Positions 38,178 to 47,068 of a stretch of DNA of 64,000 bases are shown piece by piece. The first letter of the stretch is position 1; each line of letters starts with the position of its first letter. Origin of the DNA: Mycolicibacterium sp. HK-90 (GTDB lineage Bacteria; Actinomycetota; Actinomycetes; Mycobacteriales; Mycobacteriaceae); contig NZ_CP129613.1 of the NCBI RefSeq assembly GCF_030486405.1, positions 3,782,001-3,846,000 on the forward strand. Direction: 5' to 3'. The notes under the pieces were generated by a model. It saw nothing but the letters and a program-made list of their open reading frames with translations. It ran no database searches and had not been told where the DNA came from. A program made the translations under genes and the position numbers.

Positions 38178-38342
38178 ATGAGTACAGCAAATGAAATGCT
38201 GCCGCCCCAGGCTTCGCCGATCGACCGCACGCCGGCCGGGGCCGCGGCATTCACCAACCAGGCGGGCGTCGGAGCCTCATTCGACTTCCCGTGGGAGCAA
38301 GTCGCCACCACCGGAATCGGAATCCTGGGCGGACTGCTCTGA
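38178..38342 (+). CDS. Candidate RiPP precursor peptide B
   Basis: 54 residues; SD AAGGAGAG before ATG 38178. Begins MSTANEM and carries L8-P-P-Q-A-S-P-I-D-R17, aligned with the motif of peptide A (LPPQ-x3-I-x-R). The C-terminus is hydrophobic and Gly-rich, '...SFDFPWEQVATTGIGILGGLL', without Cys, as in membrane-active or head-to-tail cyclised bacteriocin cores. Followed directly by a 16-bp hairpin. Precursor role is inferred from size, position beside a PatG-like protease and the shared motif. Confidence 0.65.
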   Translation: MSTANEMLPPQASPIDRTPAGAAAFTNQAGVGASFDFPWEQVATTGIGILGGLL

Positions 38343-38349
38343 ACCTGTT

Positions 38350-38387
38350 GCGGCGCATCGGCGGATGCATTTCCGCCGATGCGCCGC
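38350..38387 (+). terminator. 16-bp hairpin behind the precursor genes (attenuator-like)
   Basis: Perfect stem GCGGCGCATCGGCGGA (38350-38365) with its complement (38372-38387), loop TGCATT, 7 nt after the stop of peptide B. No U tract follows. Such hairpins after precursor genes commonly stabilise the precursor mRNA or lower read-through into the biosynthetic genes, here the 125-aa gene and the reductase. Confidence 0.7.
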
Positions 38388-38422
38388 ACTCCCGTTGACC
38401 ACATCCGACCGACGGAGTCACC

Positions 38423-38800
38423 ATGACCAGAATCCGTGAATTCTCGCTCAGCATGCAGCAGGCGCCGATCGTGCGGGACGCGCCCACCGCCCTGATCAAG
38501 CCCACCACCGAGCAGTTGCCGCCTCGGGTGATCCACTACGTGCAGCGGCCACCGAACCGGCCCTTCCTTCCCGTGCAGGGTGTGGTGGACCGGCGCAGCC
38601 TGCACCAGTTGCGGATGACGCCGGGCCCGGACCAGAAGTTCGACGACGACGGCGTCACCAAGATCGCCCGGTTCTCGCGGTTCGGATTGTTCGGCCCCGA
38701 TCCGGCCGACCCCGCACCGTTCACCCTGTCGGCGCCGTTCGGCGTGGCGATATGCCCGACTCTCGCACCGTACGCGGCCGCGCGCTGCCCCCGGCGTTGA
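38423..38800 (+). CDS. Conserved-looking 125-residue protein coupled to the carboxylic acid reductase
   Basis: SD GGAG 8 nt before ATG 38423; its TGA overlaps the reductase ATG (TGATG at 38798-38802), so the two are made together. Contains 'TTEQLPPRVIHYVQRPPNRPFLPVQGVVDRRSLHQLRMTPG', a basic Pro-rich middle, and ends 'FTLSAPFGVAICPTLAPYAAARCPRR'. No signal peptide, no membrane helix, two Cys near the end. I recognise no family; a small accessory or substrate-delivery protein for the reductase is a guess from the coupling. Confidence 0.6.
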   Translation: MTRIREFSLSMQQAPIVRDAPTALIKPTTEQLPPRVIHYVQRPPNRPFLPVQGVVDRRSLHQLRMTPGPDQKFDDDGVTKIARFSRFGLFGPDPADPAPFTLSAPFGVAICPTLAPYAAARCPRR

Positions 38801-41800
38801 TGCCGGGGACGGCTGAGCGGGCCGCGGGGTTGTATGCCGCCGACCGCCAGTTCCGCGACTGCCTTCCCCTGGCCGAGGTGTCCGCTGCCGTCCGCCGAGA
38901 CGGTCTCGGACTGCCCGCCATCATCGGTGCCGTGATGACCGGCTATGCCGACCGGCCGGCCCTCGGCACGCACCCCGTCGACGGGCAGGCGCCGGCGACG
39001 ATCAGCTACCGGGAGCTGTGGACCCGCATGTGCGCCATCGCAGCCGACTGGCACGGGCACGGCCAATTCCCGGTGCGGCCCGGCGAATTCGTCTGCATGC
39101 TGGGCCTGGCCGGTCCCGGCTACACCACGGTGGATCTGGCCTGCGCCCTGGCCGGTGCGGTGACGGCTCCCGTGCCATACGGCGCGCCGGCCGCTCAAGT
39201 GATCCAGGTGCTGGCCGAAACCCGGGCATCGGTGCTCGCGGTCGGCGCGGACCAGTTGCCCACCGCGGTCGAGGCCATCCTCGCCCAAACCGGGGTGCGC
39301 CGCCTGGTTGTCTTCGACGATCATCTCGAGGTCGGCGATGCCCGGGATGCGTTCGAGGCGGCCCGGCTCCGGTTGGTCCGGGCTCGGCCGCCGGTCCTGG
39401 TGGAGACCCTCGCCGAGATCATCCGGCGTGGCCACCGGTTACCGCTCCCACCCTGGCCCGCCGCCGACCCGGACCGGCTCGTCGCCCTGTCGTACACCTC
39501 CGGCAGCACCGGACGACCGAGGGCGGCGATGTACACCGAACGGATGGTCGCCAACACGTGGCGTAATCCTGTTGGCGTACCGGTGATTTCCTACAACTAC
39601 CTGCCGATGAGCCACTACGGCGGCAAGTCACTGGTGTTGACCACGCTCGCGGGCGGCGGCACCGCCCACTTCGCCACGGCGCCGGACATGTCGACCCTGT
39701 TCGAGGACATCGCAGCGGTGCGCCCCACGGTGCTCCCGCTGATCCCCCGAGTGTCCGAGATGCTCTTCGGGTGGTACCAGCGCGAATACCACCGACGGCT
39801 GGCGCCCGACGGCGATCCGGAGACGGTGCGCGAACAGGTCATGACCGAGCTGCGGGAGAAGGTGCTCGGCGGGCGGGTGCTGCTGGCGGCTTCCGGCAGC
39901 GCCCCGCTGTCGCCGGAGTTGACCACATTCATCGAACGGTGTCTCGGCATCCACGTCGCCGTCGGCTACGGCACCACCGAAACCGGGAACGTACTCAACG
40001 ACGGCCGCGTGGTCCGGCCACCGGTGATCGACTACAAACTCGTCGACGTGCCCGAGTTGGGATACTTCGCCACCGACCGGCCGCATCCCCGCGGCGAACT
40101 GCTGGTGAAATCGGAGATACTCAGCCCCGGTTACTTCCGGCGCCCCGACGCCAGCGGCGCGGCGTTCGACGCCGACGGCTACTACCGGACCGGCGACATC
40201 ATGGCCGAGATCGCGCCGGACCACCTCACGTTCGTGGACCGCCGCAACAACGTGATCAAGCTGTCCCAGGGGGAATTCGTCGCTCTCTCACACCTCGAGT
40301 CGGTGTTCGTCGCCAGCCCGTGTGTCCGCCAGATCTTCGTATACGGCAGCGGCGAGCGCGATTTCGTCCTCGCGGTGGTGGTTCCCGAGCACATTCCCAC
40401 CCAACCGGTACCCACCAGGGCGGCGATCCTCGAATCGCTGCGGCAGATCGCGCGCGCCAACGGGTTACGTCCCTACGAGGTGCCGCATGACATCGTCATC
40501 GACAGCCGGCCGTTCAGTACCGACAACGGCCTGCTCACCGCCACAGCCAAATTGGCCCGCCCGGCGCTGACCGCCCGTTACCGCGACGACCTCGAACGCA
40601 TGTATACCGCCATCTCCGAACGCCGGGACGACGAGCTCGCCGCACTTCGACGGGACGCGGCCAACTCGTCGGTGCGAGATACCGTCTGCCGCGCGGCCAC
40701 CGCGACGCTCGGCGTCCCCGGCCTGAACGCCGACACCGTGTTGAGCGACGTCGGCGTCGACTCGCTGGCGGCACTGACCCTGACCGCACTGCTCTCGGAC
40801 ATCTTCGGTGTCATGGTGCCCACGGCCGTCCTGCTCGACCCCGCCCTCAGTCTGGCCGGCGTGGCCACCCACATCGAGACGAGCCGACGGGCCGGTCGGC
40901 GGCCGTCCGCCGCGACCGTCCACGGTCACCGTGCCGACCGGGTATCCGCCGACGACCTGACGCTGGACCGATTCATCGCACCCGACGTTCTCGAGCGCGC
41001 CGCCACCCCGCACGGTCACCACGGACCACCCGCAACGGTCCTGCTGACCGGAGCGAATGGCTTTCTCGGACAGGCGCTCTGCATCGAGTGGCTGCGTCGT
41101 CTGGCGCCCACCGGTGGCCGGCTGATCTGCCTGGTCCGCGGCGCCGACGACGCCGAGGCGCGCCGCCGGCTCGGAGTCGAACTCGGCGGGCCGGGACAGG
41201 CCGCCTTGACGGTGCTCGCGGGCGATCTCGCCGAGGAGCACCTGGGTCTGGACGCGGCCACCTGGTCGCGCCTGACCCACAGCGTGGACCTGATCGTGCA
41301 CGCCGGCGCACAGGTCAACCATCTGGCGCCCTACCCGGAGTTGTTCGGCCCCAATGTCGCAGGCACCGCGGAAGTGGTCCGGCTGGCGCTCACCGACAGG
41401 CCGAAGCGAGTCGTCTACGTGTCCACGGCGGCGGCCGGTACCACCGACGACGGCCGGCCGCTTCCCGAGGACGCCGATGTCCGGACGGGCTGTCCGGTCC
41501 GCACGCCCGGTACCGCACCCGGCAGCGGGTACGCGGTCAGCAAGTGGGCCGGCGAGGTGTTGCTGCGCCAGGCACACGACCTCTACCAGTTGCCGGTACA
41601 GGTGTTCCGGCCGGGAATGATCTTGGCGCACAGCAGCTTCAGTGGCCACGCCAATGTGGCCGATGTGTTCACCCGGATGCTGTTCAGCCTGGCCGTCACC
41701 GGTATCGCCCCGCGGTCGTTCTACCGGTGTCCGACCGCCCGGCCGCACTATGACGCGCTTCCGGTCGACTTCGTCGCCGCGGTGATCGCCACGCTGGCGA

Positions 41801-42177
41801 CGGATCCCGAGTCAGAGAGCGGGTTCGCCTGCTACAACGTGGTCAATGACCACGACGACGCGATCTCGCTCGATCAGGTGGTGGACTGGCTGGCCGGCGA
41901 GGGCTATCCGGTGACACGGATCGCCTCGCATCGGGAGTGGGCCACCCGGTTCGAGACCGCCATGCGGGCACTGCCCGCCCACCGGCGCCGCCATAGCCTG
42001 CTACCGCTCATGGCCGCCTTCACCGAGCCCGCCGAAGCGGTTGCCGGATCGGCATTTCCGTCGCAGCGGTTCCGCGCTGCGCTGCAGGCCGGCGGCGAGG
42101 CGCGGGAAATCCCCCATGTGACACCCGATCTGGTGCGCGGTCATCTCGCCGCGTTGCGCCGCCGCGGCCTCCTGTGA
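38800..42177 (+). CDS. Carboxylic acid reductase (A-PCP-R)
   Basis: 1125 residues from the ATG in the TGATG overlap; an in-frame ATG at 38752 lies inside the previous gene and lacks an SD. Three domains: adenylation (P-loop '[17 protein letters not shown]' near 230, where CARs usually have PKG, then '[10 protein letters not shown]' and 'YYRTGDIM'), a carrier domain with Ser655 in '[11 protein letters not shown]' for phosphopantetheine, and a thioester reductase from about 745 ('[20 protein letters not shown]', '[12 protein letters not shown]' with YxxxK). It activates a carboxylic acid with ATP and reduces it with NADPH to an aldehyde; substrate unknown. A fatty or peptidyl acid from this block is possible. 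Confidence 0.9.
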   Translation: MPGTAERAAGLYAADRQFRDCLPLAEVSAAVRRDGLGLPAIIGAVMTGYADRPALGTHPVDGQAPATISYRELWTRMCAIAADWHGHGQFPVRPGEFVCMLGLAGPGYTTVDLACALAGAVTAPVPYGAPAAQVIQVLAETRASVLAVGADQLPTAVEAILAQTGVRRLVVFDDHLEVGDARDAFEAARLRLVRARPPVLVETLAEIIRRGHRLPLPPWPAADPDRLVALSYTSGSTGRPRAAMYTERMVANTWRNPVGVPVISYNYLPMSHYGGKSLVLTTLAGGGTAHFATAPDMSTLFEDIAAVRPTVLPLIPRVSEMLFGWYQREYHRRLAPDGDPETVREQVMTELREKVLGGRVLLAASGSAPLSPELTTFIERCLGIHVAVGYGTTETGNVLNDGRVVRPPVIDYKLVDVPELGYFATDRPHPRGELLVKSEILSPGYFRRPDASGAAFDADGYYRTGDIMAEIAPDHLTFVDRRNNVIKLSQGEFVALSHLESVFVASPCVRQIFVYGSGERDFVLAVVVPEHIPTQPVPTRAAILESLRQIARANGLRPYEVPHDIVIDSRPFSTDNGLLTATAKLARPALTARYRDDLERMYTAISERRDDELAALRRDAANSSVRDTVCRAATATLGVPGLNADTVLSDVGVDSLAALTLTALLSDIFGVMVPTAVLLDPALSLAGVATHIETSRRAGRRPSAATVHGHRADRVSADDLTLDRFIAPDVLERAATPHGHHGPPATVLLTGANGFLGQALCIEWLRRLAPTGGRLICLVRGADDAEARRRLGVELGGPGQAALTVLAGDLAEEHLGLDAATWSRLTHSVDLIVHAGAQVNHLAPYPELFGPNVAGTAEVVRLALTDRPKRVVYVSTAAAGTTDDGRPLPEDADVRTGCPVRTPGTAPGSGYAVSKWAGEVLLRQAHDLYQLPVQVFRPGMILAHSSFSGHANVADVFTRMLFSLAVTGIAPRSFYRCPTARPHYDALPVDFVAAVIATLATDPESESGFACYNVVNDHDDAISLDQVVDWLAGEGYPVTRIASHREWATRFETAMRALPAHRRRHSLLPLMAAFTEPAEAVAGSAFPSQRFRAALQAGGEAREIPHVTPDLVRGHLAALRRRGLL

Positions 42178-42186
42178 CCCGTCGGG

Positions 42187-43569
42187 TCAGAGCAATCCGT
42201 CCCGCCGCAACCCCTCCACGGATCGGGTAACCGCCGCGCAGACCGCATCCATCACCTCGTCGCCGTGCGCGGCGGTGAAGAGCGGGTACAGAAACTCCGG
42301 CAGGTGCACGCCGGCCGCACGTAGGTAATAGGTCCACAGGTACTCGGCCACCGCGTACCGCTGCGGGTGCACGAGGTCGACGAACTGGTCGGTTCCCATC
42401 GTGCCGAACATCGGGCGCACCAGGGTTTCGTAGCGCCGGACCGCGATCGGGAAACCCGCCTCATCGCGCAGACGTTGCAGGTGGTCCGCGAAACGATCGG
42501 CGGCCGCCCGGGTGGTCGCGTACACCGAGTCCTGGTGATCGCTCAGGTAGGTGAGCTGCGCGAGGCCGGCCGTGCAGGACAGGACGTTGCCGCAGAAGGT
42601 CCCGAGAATCCGGGTCCGGGTCTGCATGTCCCGAAGGTGTTCGCCTGTGGTGACACCCATCTCGATGATGTCGGAGCGGCCGACCGTGGCGCCGATGGGC
42701 AGGCCGCCACCGATGATCTTGCCGAAGGTGGCCAGATCGGGCGTGGGCCCATCGGAATCGAGCGTGCCACCGAACCGGAACCGGAAGCCGGTCAGCACCT
42801 CGTCGAACACCAACAGCACACCGTGTTGTGTCGTCGCGTCCCGCACGCCGCGCAGGAACTCACGGTCCAGCAGCGGCCAGCTCGACCGGACCGGCTCGAC
42901 GATGACGCAGGCCAGTTCGCCCGCCCGTGCCGCGATCACCTCACCCGCACTGCGGTCATACGGCAGAACGATCGTCGACGACGGCGGCACGCCGGGCATC
43001 GACACCAGGACATCGTTGTGGTGCCCGTGATACGACTGCTCGAACACGGCGACCAGGGGACGTCCGGTGTAGGCCCGGGCCAGCTTCACGGCGTGCATCG
43101 TCGCTTCGGTGCCGGAGTTGCTGAGGAAGCCGCCCCCGGCCCACGGCACCGCACTGAGCAGCAGGCTCATCAGGGCCGTCTCCGTCTCGTGTCCGGCAGC
43201 CAACGACAGGCCGTCACCGAGTGCCGATCGCAACGCCTCGGTCACCACCGCGGGAGCGTGGCCGAGAAAGTTCGCGCCACGACCGTTGTCGAGGTCGATG
43301 TACTCGTTGCCGTCGACATCGGCCAGGTGCGCGCCCCGCGCCCACGCCACGATCATCGGAAGCAACCGAGGCATGCCGTCGACGTAGTGGTTGTGAACCC
43401 CGGTGCCGGCCCGGCCGGCCACGGCGGCAAGGGTTTTCGATTGTTTCCCGGCCAGCTCGACGATGCAGTCGAGCTCACGTAATCTGCGGTTCAACCCGAC
43501 CGGATCGAGCATCAGCTCCCTGGTGGTGTACCGCGGCCGGACAGCCGCGGCACCCGTCGCCGACGTCAT
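42187..43569 (-). CDS. Class III PLP aminotransferase (glutamate-1-semialdehyde-aminomutase-like)
   Basis: 460 residues. Subgroup II aminotransferase motifs: 'NSGTEATMHAVKLARAYTGR', 'SYHGHHND', 'LLVFDEVLTGFRF' (Asp of the PLP pyridine), PLP Lys in 'TFGKIIGGGLPIGATVG'. Resembles GSA aminomutase but contains no other haem-biosynthesis partner nearby. It is translated from the same mRNA as the astacin-like protease (12 nt gap) and ends 10 nt from the convergent reductase. A natural role would be amination of the aldehyde made by the reductase or by the dioxygenase, giving an amine (inference). Confidence 0.88.
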   Translation of the reverse strand: MTSATGAAAVRPRYTTRELMLDPVGLNRRLRELDCIVELAGKQSKTLAAVAGRAGTGVHNHYVDGMPRLLPMIVAWARGAHLADVDGNEYIDLDNGRGANFLGHAPAVVTEALRSALGDGLSLAAGHETETALMSLLLSAVPWAGGGFLSNSGTEATMHAVKLARAYTGRPLVAVFEQSYHGHHNDVLVSMPGVPPSSTIVLPYDRSAGEVIAARAGELACVIVEPVRSSWPLLDREFLRGVRDATTQHGVLLVFDEVLTGFRFRFGGTLDSDGPTPDLATFGKIIGGGLPIGATVGRSDIIEMGVTTGEHLRDMQTRTRILGTFCGNVLSCTAGLAQLTYLSDHQDSVYATTRAAADRFADHLQRLRDEAGFPIAVRRYETLVRPMFGTMGTDQFVDLVHPQRYAVAEYLWTYYLRAAGVHLPEFLYPLFTAAHGDEVMDAVCAAVTRSVEGLRRDGLL

Positions 43570-43581
43570 CGGGCCGCGACC

Positions 43582-44967
43582 TCAGTCAGGCCGGCCGACA
43601 CCGTCGGCCCACAGCCCGGGCCAGTTGCCGGACACCGCCTTCGGGTATCCCGCATCCACCCGCGAGGTGGCGATGTCGTAGCGGATGTACTGCGTGCCCT
43701 TGAAGAAATAGGCCTTGCCGTTGTTCCTGATCACGACATGGTCGATGCCACTTTCGTATTCGACGGGCAGGTTGGGCGCCCAGTTGTCCTTGATCGGCTT
43801 GGGATAGCCGGCGTCGACCTGATCGGTGGCGATGTCGTAGCGCAGATACTCCGACCCCTTGAAGAAGTAGGCCTTGCTGTTCGGCCACACCACGGCCGCG
43901 TCGAAACCGTCCGGCCAAACGCCCGGCCAACTCGCCGAGATCTCCAGCGGATAGCCGGGATCGACCCGGTCGGTGGGCAGGTCGAAGCGCACGTACTGGC
44001 TGCCCTTGAAGTAGTACGCCTTGCCGTTGGTCCACAGGACGTCCGCATCGATACCGTCGGCGAAGTCCGGTGGGAACCCCGCCCAGAACCCGGCGATCGG
44101 CAGCGGATAACCCGGGTCGGTCTTGCCCGCGGCATCGTCGAACCTCGCGTACTGGGAGCCCTTGAAGAAGTACAGCTTGCCGTTCGGCCACACCGAGCTC
44201 GGGGAAACCGGTCCGGGATAGAGACTGGCCGCGAACTGGGCGTCCAGATTGTCGATGTCGGTTCCGCCCGGCACCGCGATGCCGTCGGTCATGATCGACC
44301 CGGGCAGGTCGTAGCACATGATCGAGTTCTCGTCGGTCTCGTTGCTCGCGGTCAGGGCGGAGACATCGAACGGAGTCAGGACCTGTTCGATCACCTCCTC
44401 ACGCGTCCAGCCCTGGGTGGCCATGAACAGGGTGATGGCCTTCTCCCGATCGATCCGGTCGACAATCGCCTTGCGCCGGTGCTCATGTGGGAAGCCCAGG
44501 GTGTGACCCGTCTCGTGCCGGACGACGCGCCGGAACTCCGCCTCGGAGGTGTTCATCGTGAAGCCCTCGAGGTTCATGGTCTGCTCATCCGCGGCAGCAA
44601 GCAGGATGTCGGTTCCGAGATACGACCAGTAGCCGTCGTCGACGACGCGCGCGATCCGTACCTGGGGGTCGACGTTGGATGCGGTGAACCGGATGTTGGC
44701 CCAGGCGCCCCAGGCATTCATGTGGGCCAGGATGCGCCGCCGCAGGTCCGCCGGCGGGCTGTCCATGAAGCCGACGGTGAGCCGGACCCCGCCGGCGTTC
44801 CAGCGTTTGTTGGTCATGACCGCCAGATGCTCACGCGACGGCATGTCCGCGGCGGCCAACCCGGTCAGGTTGGGCGCATTCGCCGGATTCACCTCGACAG
44901 CCGCCTCCGCGGAGGCGACGACTTTTTCGGCAGGCAGCCCTTTGATCGTGCACGGGATGAATGACAT
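43582..44967 (-). CDS. Astacin-type zinc metalloprotease with hemopexin-like repeats
   Basis: Start at 44967 behind SD AAGGAGGGG gives 461 residues; the longer frame is ignored. Zinc site HExxHxxGxxHEH: H151, E152, H155 and H161 in 'RHETGHTLGFPHEH'. A Met-turn candidate is 'NSIMCYDLPGSIM'. From about 280 to the end are four repeats of about 45 residues with the pattern 'KAYFFKGSQYxRYD...DAGYPKPI...W', i.e. hemopexin/PEX-like blades. The repeats are very alike and likely bind a ligand or surface. No signal peptide is visible, which is odd for this architecture. Operon leader with an operator copy upstream. Confidence 0.88.
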   Translation of the reverse strand: MSFIPCTIKGLPAEKVVASAEAAVEVNPANAPNLTGLAAADMPSREHLAVMTNKRWNAGGVRLTVGFMDSPPADLRRRILAHMNAWGAWANIRFTASNVDPQVRIARVVDDGYWSYLGTDILLAAADEQTMNLEGFTMNTSEAEFRRVVRHETGHTLGFPHEHRRKAIVDRIDREKAITLFMATQGWTREEVIEQVLTPFDVSALTASNETDENSIMCYDLPGSIMTDGIAVPGGTDIDNLDAQFAASLYPGPVSPSSVWPNGKLYFFKGSQYARFDDAAGKTDPGYPLPIAGFWAGFPPDFADGIDADVLWTNGKAYYFKGSQYVRFDLPTDRVDPGYPLEISASWPGVWPDGFDAAVVWPNSKAYFFKGSEYLRYDIATDQVDAGYPKPIKDNWAPNLPVEYESGIDHVVIRNNGKAYFFKGTQYIRYDIATSRVDAGYPKAVSGNWPGLWADGVGRPD

Positions 44968-45011
44968 CGTCGCCCCTCCTTCGGTTTCGGAAATGATCGG
45001 TGTCACCGGCG

Positions 45012-45058
45012 AACGTAGGGCGAAAAGACAGTCGGGCACACGAGTGGAGGGCTACCTG
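45012..45058 (-). promoter_or_regulatory. Cluster operator copy 4 with -10 element (protease-aminotransferase operon)
   Basis: Palindrome CGAGTGG-AGGG-CTACCTG at 45041-45058; on the minus strand the hexamer TACGTT (45017-45012) begins exactly 24 nt beyond it, fitting the mycobacterial TANNNT -10. Start codon 74 nt from the palindrome. Same geometry as copies 2 and 3. Confidence 0.6.
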
Positions 45059-45139
45059 TCTTCGGGACGCATCCGGTACGGCGGTACCCGGCGGGCCGGC
45101 ACAAGCGCCGCGCGGGTCGGTCCGGTAGCGGAGCGGGTT

Positions 45140-45185
45140 CGAGTAGCGCACTACTCATGTCATTTCCCCCGGTGTGCACAACAAT
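45140..45185 (+). promoter_or_regulatory. Cluster operator copy 3 with -10 element (dioxygenase-catalase operon)
   Basis: Best copy: GAGTAG-CGCA-CTACTC (45141-45156), a perfect palindrome. AACAAT (45180-45185) follows at 23 nt from the 18-bp frame. The start codon at 45228 is 70 nt away. Copies 3 and 4 lie back to back between divergent operons. Confidence 0.6.
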
Positions 45186-45227
45186 CGCCATGTGTGTCAG
45201 ATGCACACCCGACCCAGGACGGTGACC

Positions 45228-47051
45228 ATGGCGCGGCAGGCCCCGGCGACCGCTACCGCGGCGTGGTCGGCGCTCCGATCGGGCAGCGCCACTGCCGGCG
45301 CCCGGATCGCCCAGCTCATCGACCAGTCGGTGGGCTGGGCGCGGCTGCCGAAGGCCATCGGGCTGGCTGTCCTGGTCGGGCTGCGCCATCAGCTGCGGAC
45401 GTCGAATCTGTATGCCGCCGAGCCTGCCCCGGCCCCCCTCACCGGGCCGGTCGACGTCGGCGACTATCTGGTCGCACGCACCCGCGACGGGTCCTACAAC
45501 GACCTCACCGACCCGCGGATGGGCGCCGTCGGGTGCCGGTTCGGCCGAAACGTGCCGCCCGAGCACTCGTATCCGGAATCCGCGCAACGACTACTCGATC
45601 CGAACCCGCGGCTGATCAGTCGTGCGCTGCTGACCCGCGACACCTTTCAGCCCGCGACCACATTGAATCTGCTGGCCGCGGCGTGGATCCAGTTCGAGGT
45701 CCACGACTGGTTCGCCCACGGGACGGTCGCCGCCCAGCCGTGGGTGGTTCCGCTCCTCGACGATGATCCGTGGCCGCAGCGGCCGATGCGGGTCGAGCGC
45801 ACCCCACCCGATCCTCACCCGAGTCCGGTCGGTCCGCCCACCTTCACCACCCAGGAGTCGCACTGGTGGGATGCCTCCCAGATCTACGGGACCACACCGG
45901 AATTCGCCAGCGCTCTCCGGGCACCCGAGCAGGGAAAGCTTCGGATCGACGACTCCGGCCTTCCGCCGCCCGACGTCGAGGCGGTCGCGGACCTGACCGG
46001 CACCGCGGGGAACTTCTGGGTCGGCCTGGCCCTGCTGCATTCACTGTTCATGCGCGAGCACAACGCGATCTGCGACCGCCTGGCGCAGGCATACCCGCAC
46101 CTGACCGGACAGCAGCTCTACGACAAGGCGCGCCTGGTCAACTCGGCCTTGATGGCCAAGATCCACACGGTGGACTGGACCCCGGCCATCATCGCGCATC
46201 CCACGACGGTGGCGGCCATGCGGGCGAACTGGTACGGGCTGCTCGGCGAGCGGCTCGGCCGCCGGTTGGGCCGGATCGGCAGCAGTTCGCTGCTGCACGG
46301 CATTCCCGGCTCACCGACCACCCATCACGGCGTGCCGTATTCGCTGACCGAGGAGTTCGTCGCGGTGTACCGGATGCACCCGCTGATCCCGGACGAGTTC
46401 GTGTTCCGCTCGCTCGACGACGACCATGTCACCGCGCGGCACGAACTGCCCGAGCTGTCAGTGCTCAATGTGCGCGCCCGGATGGCCGAAAGTCCGATGG
46501 CCGACCTGCTCTATTCGTTCGGGCGTGCCCACCCGGGAGCGTTGTCGCTGCACAACTTCCCCCGGCACCTGCAGCACATGCACCGGGTCGACGGTGCCCC
46601 GCTGGACCTCGCCACGATCGACGTGATCCGGTCCAGGGAGCGCGGGGTTCCGCGCTACAACGAGTTCCGGAGGTTGTTCCGGCTCAAGCCGGCGAGAACG
46701 TTCGAAGAACTGACCGGTGAGACCACGCTGGCGGCAGAACTGCGCGAGATCTACGACGACGTCGACCTGGTCGATCTGATGATCGGGCTGTACGCCGAAC
46801 CCAAACCACCCGGATTCGGGTTCAGCGACACCGCCTTCCGGGTGTTCATCCTGATGGCCACCCGGCGACTGGAAAGCGACCGCTTCTTCACCACCGACTT
46901 CCGTGACGAGACCTACACCGTCACCGGGATGAGGTGGGTCCGGGACAACGACATGCGCTCGGTGCTGCTGCGTCACTTCCCCGAGCTTGCCCCGGCCCTG
47001 GCCGGGGTGGCCAACCCGTTCGCCCCCTGGAAAGTCGCAGCAACCCGCTGA
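45228..47051 (+). CDS. Alpha-dioxygenase/cyclooxygenase-like heme fatty-acid oxygenase
   Basis: 607 residues from ATG 45228 (starts at 45174 and 45201 are possible). Animal-type heme peroxidase superfamily with the plant alpha-DOX flavour: distal 'AAWIQFEVHDWFAHG' (H159), 'HWWDASQIYG', 'LFMREHNAICDRL', and 'EEFVAVYRMHPLIPDEF' where Y381 and H384 match the catalytic Tyr and proximal His of alpha-DOX (and Tyr385/His388 of COX). That Tyr is absent in plain peroxidases, so a fatty-acid oxygenase making 2-hydroperoxy acids or related oxylipins is more likely. Length agrees with plant alpha-DOX (about 620-640). No signal peptide. First gene of an operon with a catalase-related enzyme. Confidence 0.85.
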   Translation: MARQAPATATAAWSALRSGSATAGARIAQLIDQSVGWARLPKAIGLAVLVGLRHQLRTSNLYAAEPAPAPLTGPVDVGDYLVARTRDGSYNDLTDPRMGAVGCRFGRNVPPEHSYPESAQRLLDPNPRLISRALLTRDTFQPATTLNLLAAAWIQFEVHDWFAHGTVAAQPWVVPLLDDDPWPQRPMRVERTPPDPHPSPVGPPTFTTQESHWWDASQIYGTTPEFASALRAPEQGKLRIDDSGLPPPDVEAVADLTGTAGNFWVGLALLHSLFMREHNAICDRLAQAYPHLTGQQLYDKARLVNSALMAKIHTVDWTPAIIAHPTTVAAMRANWYGLLGERLGRRLGRIGSSSLLHGIPGSPTTHHGVPYSLTEEFVAVYRMHPLIPDEFVFRSLDDDHVTARHELPELSVLNVRARMAESPMADLLYSFGRAHPGALSLHNFPRHLQHMHRVDGAPLDLATIDVIRSRERGVPRYNEFRRLFRLKPARTFEELTGETTLAAELREIYDDVDLVDLMIGLYAEPKPPGFGFSDTAFRVFILMATRRLESDRFFTTDFRDETYTVTGMRWVRDNDMRSVLLRHFPELAPALAGVANPFAPWKVAATR

Positions 47052-47068
47052 ATCAGAAAGGCATCCGC

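Noticed and set aside
35850..38342. Classical cyanobactin cluster
   Set aside because: No YcaO cyclodehydratase, no oxidase and no PatE-like leader within the window; only the protease type and small peptides are shared.
42176..42188. Terminator between reductase and aminotransferase
   Set aside because: GACCC-GTC-GGGTC is only a 5-bp stem without a U tract and too weak to call.
45228..47051. Ordinary peroxidase (defence against H2O2)
   Set aside because: The catalytic Tyr next to the proximal His and the 'IQFEVHDW' context are those of fatty-acid dioxygenases; typical peroxidases lack that Tyr.
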